Source: Paenibacillaceae bacterium
GTDB taxonomy: Bacteria > Bacillota > Bacilli > Paenibacillales > Paenibacillaceae
Assembly (NCBI GenBank): GCA_004134985.1
Contig: REGQ01000066.1
Span: 1 to 43,143 of the forward strand
DNA: 43,143 nucleotides
Reading direction: 5' to 3'
Shown here: positions 8,591 through 17,280 of the stretch, one piece after another
Layout: each line of letters starts with the position of its first letter
How positions within the stretch are numbered: the stretch's first letter is position 1
The notes under the pieces: model-generated
What the model was told of the DNA's origin: nothing
The model's database searches: none
The model's input: only the letters and a program-made list of their open reading frames with translations
Position numbers and translations under genes: made by a program

Positions 8591-9432
8591 CAAACGGCAG
8601 CCTTCGCATCCGCAATCTGGGCAGCCACCTCTTCCTGGCCGTCTTCGCGCTTGTTATGGTTTATCCGCTCATTTGGCTGTTTTTCGCCTCCTTTAAGGAA
8701 AATAATGAAATATTCGGCTCGCTCAGCTTATTTCCCAAGGAAATCGTATGGGATTCGTACCCCAAGGGCTGGCAGGGCAGCGGACAATTCACCTTCGGCG
8801 TATTTCTGTTCAACACATTTAAAATGGTCATACCGGTCGTATTGTTTACGCTCGTATCCAGCGTTCTGGTTGCCTACGGGTTTGCACGCTTTCGTTTTCC
8901 GTTGAAAAATCTGCTGTTCGCGATTATGATTTCAACACTCATGCTGCCCAATGCCGTTATCATCATCCCGCGCTACATTTTGTTTAATGAACTCGGCTGG
9001 CTGAACAGTTACTTGCCTTTTACCATTCCGGCGCTGTTTGCCTGCTATCCTTTTTTTATCTTTATGCTGATTCAATTTTTCAGGGGATTGCCTCGAGAGC
9101 TGGATGAGTCGGCGACGATTGACGGGTGCAACTCCTTTGTCATCCTCACCAGAATTTTGCTGCCTTTGTGCAAGCCGGCCTTGTTCTCGGCAGCGATCTT
9201 TCAGTTTATCTGGACCTGGAATGATTTCTTCAACTCGCTCATTTATATTAACAGCGTTAAGAAATATACGCTGGCGTTAGGTCTTAGAATGTCGCTGGAT
9301 ATTAGCTCGGCTGCAAAGTGGAATGAGGTTATGGCAATGTCAATCGTGGCCATCATACCTTGCGTACTCATTTTCTTCTTTGCACAAAAGTATTTTGTAG
9401 AAGGAATTGCGACTACAGGCTTAAAGGGTTAA
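8587..9432 (+). CDS. ABC sugar importer permease, MalG/UgpE type
   Basis: This 281-residue second permease subunit has about six membrane segments. The EAA loop reads LDESATIDGCNSFVILTRIL, and the C-terminal FAQKYFVEGIATTGLKG ending is typical of carbohydrate importers. A GGAGGGG site precedes the ATG, which overlaps the stop of the previous permease. It ends the operon; a strong terminator follows at 9455. No ATP-binding subunit gene is present, so energy probably comes from a shared MsmX-like ATPase encoded elsewhere, as is known for Bacillus sugar importers. Confidence 0.93.
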   Translation: MTNGSLRIRNLGSHLFLAVFALVMVYPLIWLFFASFKENNEIFGSLSLFPKEIVWDSYPKGWQGSGQFTFGVFLFNTFKMVIPVVLFTLVSSVLVAYGFARFRFPLKNLLFAIMISTLMLPNAVIIIPRYILFNELGWLNSYLPFTIPALFACYPFFIFMLIQFFRGLPRELDESATIDGCNSFVILTRILLPLCKPALFSAAIFQFIWTWNDFFNSLIYINSVKKYTLALGLRMSLDISSAAKWNEVMAMSIVAIIPCVLIFFFAQKYFVEGIATTGLKG

Positions 9433-9454
9433 GCTCTTTGAAGTTAGCCCGCAG

Positions 9455-9487
9455 AAAGAGGCTGCCAATTACAGCAGCCTCTTTTCT
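9455..9487 (+). terminator. Intrinsic terminator of the ABC operon
   Basis: The stem AAGAGGCTGC (9456-9465) pairs with GCAGCCTCTT (9474-9483). It has an 8-nt loop and is followed by TTCTTG, 23 bp after the stop of the last permease gene. Confidence 0.88.
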
Positions 9488-9520
9488 TGCTTTCTTGCTT
9501 GATAATTCTGGCTCAAAACC

Positions 9521-9713
9521 AAAATCAGTGCTTGACGGCTGACGGGAAAGGCAGCGAAGGGTTGCAGGGATGTTGGCAAAACGAAGTGGTCGCTTTTTAA
9601 AGCCGGATTTCAACCTTTTAAAAATTAGCATAAGAAATCCGGCTTTGAATGGCGATTGAAAACACCCTGCGAACCCGCAGCAGCACATCCGAGTCTCGTC
9701 AAGCACTGATTTT
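9521..9713. repeat. 193-bp palindromic element (MITE/REP-like) between convergent genes
   Basis: The outer ends AAAATCAGTGCTTGACG (9521-9537) and CGTCAAGCACTGATTTT (9697-9713) are perfect 17-bp inverted repeats. An inner 13-bp pair, AAAGCCGGATTTC (9599-9611) with GAAATCCGGCTTT (9634-9646), is also perfect. Sequences between them are partly complementary, such as GGGTTGCAGGG against CCCTGCGAACCC. The whole could fold into one long hairpin. Part of the right arm (9674-9708) recurs at 42553-42587 with 33 of 35 bases matching, and AAAATCAGTGCTTGA recurs near 40684. It has no coding capacity and may also terminate the converging transcripts. Confidence 0.75.
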
Positions 9714-9741
9714 TAGGTAGAGCCATAATTCTTATGTTGAA

Positions 9742-11922
9742 TCAAATCGAGGAAAGCATCCGCTCGTATTCGCCCCCGCATAACAGTACAATTCCAATGC
9801 CATGCGTATCGTTCAGCACCCAGTTCAGCTCATCCTTGTAATAATCGGAGGAGAAGGAATATCCCGAGCCTCTGCAAACGCCGTAGACATTGCCCGCTTG
9901 GTCAATCGAAAACTTGGTCAATCCTTCCCACGCCTTGCGAGCCGCATCAGCATAAGCATCTGGATTCTGAAGCCAACCCAAGCGTACACCCCGGCAGAAG
10001 GCATAGGCGAACATCGCCGTGCAAGACGTCTCCTCATAAGAAGAAGCGTCCGTAAGCACTTGATGCCACAGTCCATGCGCCCCCTGAAGCGCCAAATACC
10101 CTGAAGCCAAATCATTAAATAAGCGGATGAGTTCGCCCCGCTCGACCGACGCTTCCGGCATTACAGCCAGCAGCTCGGATAAGGAGAACAATACCCACCC
10201 ATTGCCCCGCCCCCATGGAATATGAGTAGGCGTGTTGTACTTGAAATCATACACATGCGATACGATTCTTCTTTCCGGCATGTACAGATATTTCTTAAAG
10301 AGCAAAAACTGGCTGGCTGCTTCCTTGATTGCGGCTTCGTTCCCGGTTTGCTTGTAATATCGGGTCAGAAACGGAGTGCTCATATAAAGATCATCCGCCC
10401 ACAGCGTGTTCTCCTGATATTCTCCTGCTCTAAGCCGATAGAAAACGCCATCCTCCTTGCGTTCCTGCTTGTTCATAATGTAGTCCGCAATGATGTGGGC
10501 GATGGTGAGATACTTCTCATCCCGCGTCTCCTCGAAGGCCTCCAGCATAGCGGAGCCGAAGGAACCGCAATCATCCAGCATATTAAGCTCCACAAGCTGA
10601 TGATTAATTGCTGGAGCCCCATACTGCTCCCGGTCCCACAATGAATATGGATAGAGGTTCGTACATTCGGATATATGTCCAGTCACATAGTCAAGCAAGT
10701 CCTCGCGCTTCAGAATGCGCCCCGCCTGCAAAAGCCCGTACAGCGTAACCCCGAGTGGATAATTCCACTTGGCATAGCGCTCGTTCTCAAGGTAAGGTCT
10801 GACATAGCCCTCCGCAATGCCTGGAGCGCGCCAGTACAGAGATTCCTTCTTTCCCCCGACAGATCGGTCGAACAGCTGATATAGAGTAGGAGATGGCTCA
10901 GTGCCGAGATAGGCGGATTCCCTGTCGCTGAAGGGACCAAGACAAATCCAGTTCTGCTGCACTCCTTTGACCCGCTGAGGAGCCGTCAACCGGCAAGGTC
11001 TGCCCTCTGAGGTTACAGATACGGACACAGACCAGTCATTGCTGCCGCAGGTGGATAACAGCAGAATCGAATGATCGCCCGGAGACAATACAACCGAAGC
11101 GTCGAAGCTGCCTCCCTCCGCCTCCACAATCAAGGTGTCATTCACCCAGATTTGGATTGGTCCTGGCGCCTCCCCGCTCAGGCTGCATAATGCTTCCCGA
11201 TGCCCGGGAGAATGGAAGCTGCTCCACCCATAGGCGGATTGGCCAGGGAGCAGACCGAACAACTGCTCAAAGCCGCAGTCTTGTCCGCCATCTCCCGTCA
11301 ACAGAGGAAACCACGGGGTAGGCAGGCTTTTCTCCAAGCTGCGGGCAGCAGGAAGCGCCTCCTCGGAATACAGGTCTTGCACCGAGCTGGAATACGCCCA
11401 TCCGCCGCCGCCTGACCGTTCGGCGAATGGGGCAAGCCCATGCACCGGGAACCATTTGTAATTGCTTGATCCGAAGATGCAGCCGAAGCCGGAGGAGGCC
11501 TTCACCATCTTGATAAAGAAGATGTTCCACCCTTTGTGCAGTTGCGCCTGCAAAAGCCGCTTGTTCAAAATATTCACATCATCGGTCATGGTGGATTTGT
11601 AGAATAGCCCGCCGTTCAAGTAAACTCTCGTCGGTCCGTAACAGCTTAGGGCAAGCTCGATTTCGCAGCTCTGGCCGCTGTGCACGAGCGTGCATGCATA
11701 CCCGAACTCACCCAATTGGCGCTCAGGGAACTTCTCCATTAAATTAATGTCATAGCGGCCGTCCTCCAATTGCCGGAAGCTCTCTTTGCTTACTGTCCGG
11801 AAGATGAAGCCATTTGGCGGCGTGGAGCCGACATATTGATTGGCTATAATTTCAATTGCTTTGCGAACGCTGCTCCCTTGCCTGTCATGCAGGCTTTCTT
11901 CTAAAGGAAAATAATTGCTCAT
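9742..11922 (-). CDS. GH105-type unsaturated rhamnogalacturonyl/glucuronyl hydrolase with N-terminal extension
   Basis: This 726-residue protein probably removes the 4,5-unsaturated uronic acid left at oligosaccharide ends by polysaccharide lyases. The C-terminal half (about 380-720) matches the alpha/alpha-barrel of the GH88/GH105 superfamily, with NMLDDCGSFG, TLWADDLYMSTPFL (508-517 region, catalytic Asp candidates), HVYD and IPWGRGNGW (568-576). The first 370 residues are an extra region that looks beta-rich and is absent from single-domain members such as YteR. No signal peptide is seen, so it should be cytoplasmic. Start ATG with AAAGGA upstream. It is convergent with the ABC operon and divergent from the response regulator. 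Family confidence is good; exact substrate is unknown. Confidence 0.85.
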   Translation of the reverse strand: MSNYFPLEESLHDRQGSSVRKAIEIIANQYVGSTPPNGFIFRTVSKESFRQLEDGRYDINLMEKFPERQLGEFGYACTLVHSGQSCEIELALSCYGPTRVYLNGGLFYKSTMTDDVNILNKRLLQAQLHKGWNIFFIKMVKASSGFGCIFGSSNYKWFPVHGLAPFAERSGGGGWAYSSSVQDLYSEEALPAARSLEKSLPTPWFPLLTGDGGQDCGFEQLFGLLPGQSAYGWSSFHSPGHREALCSLSGEAPGPIQIWVNDTLIVEAEGGSFDASVVLSPGDHSILLLSTCGSNDWSVSVSVTSEGRPCRLTAPQRVKGVQQNWICLGPFSDRESAYLGTEPSPTLYQLFDRSVGGKKESLYWRAPGIAEGYVRPYLENERYAKWNYPLGVTLYGLLQAGRILKREDLLDYVTGHISECTNLYPYSLWDREQYGAPAINHQLVELNMLDDCGSFGSAMLEAFEETRDEKYLTIAHIIADYIMNKQERKEDGVFYRLRAGEYQENTLWADDLYMSTPFLTRYYKQTGNEAAIKEAASQFLLFKKYLYMPERRIVSHVYDFKYNTPTHIPWGRGNGWVLFSLSELLAVMPEASVERGELIRLFNDLASGYLALQGAHGLWHQVLTDASSYEETSCTAMFAYAFCRGVRLGWLQNPDAYADAARKAWEGLTKFSIDQAGNVYGVCRGSGYSFSSDYYKDELNWVLNDTHGIGIVLLCGGEYERMLSSI

Positions 11923-12218
11923 CGAAACTGTCCTTTCCTATGGAATACTGCTTATCAAGCCATTCAAGCGTATCAGTAGACAAAGGGCAATGTAAGGAAT
12001 GCAAACAGATAAAAATAATCATTGATGTATCCGTTTCCAAACGTTGTCGTTTTAAGAATACATTTATATGGTTTAGGATATATTGCGGCGTTTGAAGATG
12101 AAATGTTATGGATTTAACGCTTGACCTTTGCAAATTATTTGGGATACTCTGAAAATGTAAACACTTTCTTTTCGTCACGAGGAACAATACTTCGACAGAG
12201 ATGAATTCGGAGGTCAGC
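11923..12218. promoter_or_regulatory. Divergent intergenic region, GH105 gene and response regulator
   Basis: This 296-bp gap has no convincing gene. Leftwards (minus strand), TTGGAA, 17 bp, TATTTT is a possible sigma-A promoter for the GH105 gene. Rightwards, TTGACC at 12121-12126 is a good -35 box, but the matching -10 (around 12144-12150) is poor. A weak cre-like word TGAAAATGTAAACA lies at 12150-12163. All are pattern matches only. Confidence 0.35.
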
Positions 12219-12986
12219 ATGTATAAATTACTTATTGCAGATGATGATTACGAAATTCGCAACGGCTTGTGCAAGTATTTCCCCTGGGATTCGATCGGCT
12301 TTCATGTAGTTGGCGAAGCGGAAAATGGGCAGGAAGCCTACAACTTCATAAAGAATAACGAAGTCGATGTCATTTTATGCGATATTAGAATGCCAGTGAT
12401 GTCCGGCATTGACCTCGCTGCAGAGCTGAACGTGAAGTTTTCACATGTGCAAATTATATTTTTCAGTGCTTTCAAAGATTTTGAATATGCCCAGAAAGCG
12501 CTGGAAGCCGGTGTAAGACGGTATATTTTGAAATCAACCAACTACAATGAACTGATTCGCGCTTTTACCAATATAAAAGAAGAGCTGGACAACAGCAGTA
12601 CTCCTGCGCCCGAGCTTAAAGGCGCGTCCGAGTACGCAGGAAGCTTCCCCGAGAAAATAATCGCCACCATCAAAGACTATGTCGGGCAGCATTATAAGGA
12701 TGTTACTCTGGAGGACCTGTCGCAACAGGTTCACATGAATGCCGATTATTTAAGTAAGTTTTTCAAGAAGCATGCGGGTATCCGATTTTCTGATTATTTA
12801 ACCTCCGTAAGGATGGATGCTGCGACAGAATTGCTGGAGGATATTCAGTACAAAACCTATGAGGTCAGCGAACGGGTAGGCTATAGCAATTCATTTAATT
12901 TTACAAGAGCCTTTAAAAACTATTACGGCATGACCCCGCGCGACTACAGAAACCGCACAGACAGAAACGAGGAACGGCAAGGGTAA
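12219..12986 (+). CDS. Two-component response regulator, AraC-type DNA-binding, short form
   Basis: This 255-residue regulator would be phosphorylated by the kinase encoded next. The receiver domain (1-120) begins MYKLLIADDD with the acceptor Asp55 in VILCDIRMP and the conserved Lys in YILKSTN. After a short linker comes an AraC helix-turn-helix pair (about 155-250), with VTLEDLSQQVHMNADYLSKF and ending in FTRAFKNYYGMTPRDYR. An in-frame ATG exists 18 bp earlier (12201), but GGAGG sits 5 bp before this ATG, so this start is preferred. YesN-like relatives are usually about 500 residues; the central region is missing here. It likely controls the adjoining sugar genes. Confidence 0.92.
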   Translation: MYKLLIADDDYEIRNGLCKYFPWDSIGFHVVGEAENGQEAYNFIKNNEVDVILCDIRMPVMSGIDLAAELNVKFSHVQIIFFSAFKDFEYAQKALEAGVRRYILKSTNYNELIRAFTNIKEELDNSSTPAPELKGASEYAGSFPEKIIATIKDYVGQHYKDVTLEDLSQQVHMNADYLSKFFKKHAGIRFSDYLTSVRMDAATELLEDIQYKTYEVSERVGYSNSFNFTRAFKNYYGMTPRDYRNRTDRNEERQG

Positions 12987-13012
12987 AATAAATAAGAGGC
13001 TGGAGAATCAGG

Positions 13013-14782
13013 ATGAGAAGATATTTTTTTGCAAAAAATGTACTTCGCTTCATAATACCGCTGCTCATACCGCTCATTATTTTGGGCGGTTTTTCCATTG
13101 TAACAACGTTGAGCTATATCCGGACAGAGCTGAATAACAGCAATTATAAAATGCTTGAGCAGACGCGAAGCACGATTGAGCTGATGTTCAATGAACTGGA
13201 CTCGGTTCACTACACCTTGAATTACAATTCCAGACTTATATTGAGGCTCCGCTCGCTGCTGACCGGTAATGAAGCAAGTTCAAGCGATATTGAAGCCTTT
13301 AATCACTTCATGAGCATTATTAACGCGCCGACCAATATCCGGCCTCATATTCACTCCATCTATTTGTATTATGACAACGCAGATGGACATTTTCTCGCAT
13401 CCAATGAAGGCCGGGTGAGTATAAACAGCTATAATGACGTGTCCTGGTACACCAGCCTGACTGGCCTAAAGCGGCTGAAGCAGGATTTGCATATTGAGCG
13501 CCGTACGATGAAACGTTATGCCTTCGACCGCAAGGAAACGGAGCTGGTGACGCTGTACAAACGTTTTGTGCCGCCCGGATTAACCAAGACGGAGGGGTAT
13601 ATGGTATCGAACCTTTGGAAGGAAGAGCTGGAACACGACATGGCATCCCTGCTATACCAGCCGGAACAGCTTGTATTCATCATCGATGGGAATAAGGAGA
13701 TCCTTGCCACTACGAATGCCAATCATGCAGATCTACAAGGGATCGCCCTGCTCGATTTGTCAAAATCGCAGCGCTACAAGTCAGTTATTACAGGTGAAAG
13801 CTATGTCGTGTCCAAACTGGACTCGGATAGCTATGATTTGCAATATATATCCGTTACGCCTAGCCGGCATTTTTATCAACTGTCCACCAATTTGCTTTAC
13901 CTCACGGTTGCGCTTGTCATTGTTTCGTTGATTCTCGGCCTTTTTTTGACTTATTATATTTCCCGGCGAAATCATCGCAATATGATGCGCGTGCTGCTGA
14001 CAATTGATAATGCTGAGAAGGGAATGCCCATTCCGCGGCTGCCAGAGAAGGTGACAGATGAATACAGCTTTATTCTGCAAAGCATGATTAAATCGTTTGT
14101 GGAACGCAGCTCGTTGAAAATACAGCTGACTGAGAAGAAATATATGCTGCAGATGATGGAATTGATGGCGCTGCAATCGAATATTAATCCTCATTTTATG
14201 GCCAATACCCTTCGGACAATCTTCTGGAAGTCAATTGGGCTCACAGGCGGACAGAACGAAGTAAGCCAGATGCTTGACTATCTATCAGAGGTTGTTCATT
14301 ACGCAATCAGCGCATCGAATAAGAAAGTAACACTGGGAGAGGAATTGCGCAACACAAAGCACTATATCGAGATCATGAAAATTCGCTATAAGGACAAGTT
14401 CCATCTGATATGGGATTACGATGAAGAGCTTCTTGATTATCGAATAATCAAGCTGTTATTCCAGCCGCTGCTCGAAAACGCCATCTATCACGGAATCAAG
14501 GAGAGCAACCGCTTCGGCTATGTAAAGGTGCGAATCAGACGGCGAGGCAGCAAACTATTGATCGCTATTATCGATACGGGACTTGGCATGAACAGGGAGC
14601 GGCTGGTGCAGCTGAGGCAAATGTTCACCGCCGAGAAGGAGACGAAGCATATCGGGCTCTACAACACATACAAAAGACTGCAAATCATGTATGGCGGGCA
14701 GCAGCAATTCCGCATCCGCAGCAAAAAAGGATGGGGAACGGTAATTGAAATTATATTGCCTCTAGACGAAGGGATAGAATAA
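13013..14782 (+). CDS. Sensor histidine kinase, YesM-like
   Basis: This 589-residue membrane kinase is the likely partner of the regulator 26 bp upstream. One transmembrane segment lies at about 13-33 and a second at about 293-315, enclosing a large extracellular sensor region of some 260 residues. The cytoplasmic part has the His_kinase signature LQSNINPHFMANTL with His394 as the phosphorylation site. A HATPase_c domain follows with the N box FQPLLENAIYHGI, the G box DTGLGMNRE and GLYNTYKRLQIMYG. A GGAG-containing site precedes the ATG. Family members usually sense extracellular sugars or binding proteins; the ligand here is unknown. Confidence 0.92.
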   Translation: MRRYFFAKNVLRFIIPLLIPLIILGGFSIVTTLSYIRTELNNSNYKMLEQTRSTIELMFNELDSVHYTLNYNSRLILRLRSLLTGNEASSSDIEAFNHFMSIINAPTNIRPHIHSIYLYYDNADGHFLASNEGRVSINSYNDVSWYTSLTGLKRLKQDLHIERRTMKRYAFDRKETELVTLYKRFVPPGLTKTEGYMVSNLWKEELEHDMASLLYQPEQLVFIIDGNKEILATTNANHADLQGIALLDLSKSQRYKSVITGESYVVSKLDSDSYDLQYISVTPSRHFYQLSTNLLYLTVALVIVSLILGLFLTYYISRRNHRNMMRVLLTIDNAEKGMPIPRLPEKVTDEYSFILQSMIKSFVERSSLKIQLTEKKYMLQMMELMALQSNINPHFMANTLRTIFWKSIGLTGGQNEVSQMLDYLSEVVHYAISASNKKVTLGEELRNTKHYIEIMKIRYKDKFHLIWDYDEELLDYRIIKLLFQPLLENAIYHGIKESNRFGYVKVRIRRRGSKLLIAIIDTGLGMNRERLVQLRQMFTAEKETKHIGLYNTYKRLQIMYGGQQQFRIRSKKGWGTVIEIILPLDEGIE

Positions 14783-14799
14783 CCATTGCCCTTAGTTTG

Positions 14800-14826
14800 G
14801 TTTTACATTTGGTTTAATTAGGGTAA
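14800..14826 (+). promoter_or_regulatory. Possible general-stress (sigma-B-like) promoter
   Basis: GTTTTA, 15 bp, GGGTAA resembles the Bacillus sigma-B consensus (GTTTAA, 12-15 bp, GGGTAT) and lies 66 bp before a gene of a family that is sigma-B controlled in B. subtilis. Whether this organism has a sigma-B is unknown. Confidence 0.3.
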
Positions 14827-14892
14827 AAACAACACAGACTACCTTTGTAGTTGCGATTACAATAACTGTTTTGCCCTAAGGAGGATACAACC

Positions 14893-15762
14893 ATGACAAC
14901 CCAAACGAAGACCAAGCAGACGATGCCCCCGCAGCATCAAGATCAACAGCCTGGCATTGAGAAGGAAATGGAGCCGCGGCCGATCGCCAAGGACAACAAT
15001 TATAAAGGCAGCGGCAAGCTTCTTGGGAAAACCGCCATTATTACCGGCGGTGACAGTGGAATCGGGAGAGCTGCGGCAATTTGCTATGCCAAAGAAGGCG
15101 CTGATTTGGCAATTGTCTATCTGAATGAAAATGAAGATGCTGCAGAGACCAAAGCTTTGATTGAAGCGGAAGGCCAAAAGTGCCTTCTGATCAGGGGCGA
15201 TTTGGGGAATGAATCATTTTGCAAAAAAATCATTGAGCAAACCATCGAAACGTTCGGTCGTTTGGACATTCTGGTGAACAACGCAGCGGAGCAGCATCCC
15301 CAATCAAAAATCGAGGACATTACCCAGGAACAATTGGAGAAAACGTTCAGAACCAACATCTTCGCTTTCTTTTATTTGACCAAAGCAGCAATGCCTCATC
15401 TGAAGAAAGGGGCTTGTATTATCAACACTTCTTCCATTACTGCTTACCGCGGCAGCCCGGATTTGATTGATTATTCTGCTACCAAAGGCGCCATTGTCGC
15501 GTTCACCCGCTCACTCTCGGAGAATCTTGCCGATAAAGGAATTCGCGTGAACGGTGTTGCACCCGGACCGATTTGGACGCCGCTCATCCCTTCGACCTTC
15601 GGCGAGCAAAAAGTAGCCGAGTTCGGGGGCGACACACCGATGAAGCGTCCCGGTCAGCCTGAAGAGCTTGGACCTGCCTATGTATTCCTCGCCTCCGACG
15701 ACTCCTCTTATATGACCGGACAGTTTATTCATATTAATGGCGGAGAAATTATTAATGGCTAG
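14893..15762 (+). CDS. Short-chain dehydrogenase/reductase, general stress protein 39-like
   Basis: This 289-residue NAD(P)-dependent oxidoreductase belongs to the SDR group that includes B. subtilis YdaD/YhxC. A polar 45-residue N-terminal extension rich in Gln, Lys and Pro precedes the Rossmann fold. The cofactor motif is TGGDSGIGRA, the NNAAEQHPQ segment follows, and the catalytic Ser-Tyr-Lys set is visible in NTSSITAYRG and YSATKGA. The C-terminus SYMTGQFIHINGGEI is typical. AAGGAGG precedes the ATG by 8 bp. It has its own terminator at 15783 and a possible stress promoter, so it is probably a single-gene unit unrelated to the sugar genes. The substrate is unknown. Confidence 0.92.
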   Translation: MTTQTKTKQTMPPQHQDQQPGIEKEMEPRPIAKDNNYKGSGKLLGKTAIITGGDSGIGRAAAICYAKEGADLAIVYLNENEDAAETKALIEAEGQKCLLIRGDLGNESFCKKIIEQTIETFGRLDILVNNAAEQHPQSKIEDITQEQLEKTFRTNIFAFFYLTKAAMPHLKKGACIINTSSITAYRGSPDLIDYSATKGAIVAFTRSLSENLADKGIRVNGVAPGPIWTPLIPSTFGEQKVAEFGGDTPMKRPGQPEELGPAYVFLASDDSSYMTGQFIHINGGEIING

Positions 15763-15782
15763 CTGCCAACGCAACCCTGTTT

Positions 15783-15826
15783 GAAGCCCTGAACTTCCAT
15801 TACCGGAAATCAGGGCTTCCTTTATT
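15783..15826 (+). terminator. Intrinsic terminator after the SDR gene
   Basis: GAAGCCCTGA (15783-15792) pairs with TCAGGGCTTC (15810-15819). An inner TTCC/GGAA extension lengthens the stem, and CTTTATTT follows. It lies about 20 bp past the stop codon. Confidence 0.8.
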
Positions 15827-15955
15827 TCGCAGGATCGTTATCCTCTCCCAGTCATTCCCCCTGCTATACCCATTGATCCGCCAAAGCATCCATTTCCTCT
15901 TTTTCCTATAAGATTGATCTTAATGACTGTTCGTATGATTGCCTTCCAGAACGGC

Positions 15956-17185
15956 TTAGCCTCCGGATGCCTTGGACTCGGCGACCGGAATGCGGCTGCC
16001 GCTTTCCCATGTTTTCGAGGATTGCCACAGCAGCAGAAAACCAACAACACCGACAAGCGTAACTCCAAAACATAGCTGGTACAACAAGGCCGCCCCCAAG
16101 TTTTCGAACATCCAACCGCCAAGCACCCCGGCAACGATTCCCGAGATCCCTCCCCAGGTTAGCCCGTAAATCGCTTGTCCGCTCGAACGGTACTGGCTTG
16201 GCACCAGATGCGAGGTGAGCTGCGTCCCCATATAGTAGTAGCCCCCGAAGGTGACCGAATGCAACAGCTGAATAAAGATGATCTGTATTGCTGAAACAGC
16301 GAATGACATCAGCAGCCAACGAAACGAGAACAGCAAACCGATAATGATCAGCCAGCCCAGCATCGTGCTTGATTGCTTCTTCAGGTAACGGTCGAGCAGC
16401 AGAAAAACGGGCACTTCCAGTATGGCAGTAGCAAATGCCGACCAGCCGACCATCGTACTGGAGCCGCCTAAATCTTTAATATAGATGCCGAGAAAAGTCA
16501 AATTAATTGAATTGGGTATCGAGATTAATACGCCCAATGCGACAAAGACAATAAACTTTTTATTTTTGAACACTTGCAAGTAGCCGCTATTCGAGAATTT
16601 CTCTTTCACTTCCCGCTCGTTCCCGCTCGGCATTAAAAAGGTGAAAAAGATAGCAAACAGCATCATCACATCGAACACAATCCACAGCTGCCTGATGCCA
16701 AGCCACCCAATGACCGGTCCTGCGGCTACGGCAATGAGCGCCCACCCAAGCGAGCCCCATGCCCGAAACTCGCCGAACTTGTGCTTTGTCCCATCAATAA
16801 CATTCAGAATCAGACTGTTGGACTGTGTAAACAGCGGGCTTTGAAACGCATAGAAGAACAGCATGAGACTGTAAATCCAAATGTAAGATTGCGTCATAAA
16901 CACAAACTGCATGCAAATAAAGTTGCCGAACAGACAAATAATCAATATCCGCTTGTTGTTGCGAATCCGGTCTGCGAAGTAAGCCCACAGCGGGTTGGCA
17001 ACCAGTCCAATCAGCGGCCCTCCCGCAACAAGCAGGCCGATCTGCACATTCGATACGCCCAGATCCTTCAAGTAAAGCGCGAAGAAGGTACTGTAAACCG
17101 CAATCGCTCCATAGACCAGGAAATTAAATACCTTGAGCATTCTGAGCATCTGCTTGCTGACAAGACGAACCTGATCGGTAGACAT
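15956..17185 (-). CDS. Major facilitator superfamily transporter
   Basis: This protein of about 409 residues has some twelve hydrophobic helices and belongs to the MFS_1_like group. The A-type loop after helix 2 reads NPLWAYFADRIRNNKRILI. The frame is open to a TTG at 17206, but no ribosome binding site precedes it. The ATG at 17185 has GAGAGG 9 bp upstream and is preferred. It is the last gene of the minus-strand sugar cluster, following the Gfo/Idh oxidoreductase after a 95-bp gap that holds a hairpin. It could import or export a sugar or its oxidised product. The substrate cannot be read from sequence. Confidence 0.88.
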   Translation of the reverse strand: MSTDQVRLVSKQMLRMLKVFNFLVYGAIAVYSTFFALYLKDLGVSNVQIGLLVAGGPLIGLVANPLWAYFADRIRNNKRILIICLFGNFICMQFVFMTQSYIWIYSLMLFFYAFQSPLFTQSNSLILNVIDGTKHKFGEFRAWGSLGWALIAVAAGPVIGWLGIRQLWIVFDVMMLFAIFFTFLMPSGNEREVKEKFSNSGYLQVFKNKKFIVFVALGVLISIPNSINLTFLGIYIKDLGGSSTMVGWSAFATAILEVPVFLLLDRYLKKQSSTMLGWLIIIGLLFSFRWLLMSFAVSAIQIIFIQLLHSVTFGGYYYMGTQLTSHLVPSQYRSSGQAIYGLTWGGISGIVAGVLGGWMFENLGAALLYQLCFGVTLVGVVGFLLLWQSSKTWESGSRIPVAESKASGG

Positions 17186-17206
17186 TGCTTTCATCCTCTC
17201 ATCCAA

Positions 17207-17265
17207 TTAGCGGTTGGAAGAAGCCTGCGATCCACAGTGACCACATTGCCTTCGCCAACCGCTAA
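17207..17265. repeat. 11-bp inverted repeat before the MFS gene
   Basis: TTAGCGGTTGG (17207-17217) and CCAACCGCTAA (17255-17265) are perfect complements separated by 37 bp. In the minus-strand transcript the 3' arm ends about 10 nt before the GAGAGG of the MFS gene. No T run follows, so it may be an RNA processing or translation-control hairpin rather than a terminator. Confidence 0.5.
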
Positions 17266-17280
17266 GGATAATTTACATAA

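Noticed and set aside
12201-12218. Upstream ATG as the start of the short response regulator
   Set aside because: The ribosome binding site GGAGG lies inside this segment and points to the ATG at 12219, which also gives the normal receiver start.
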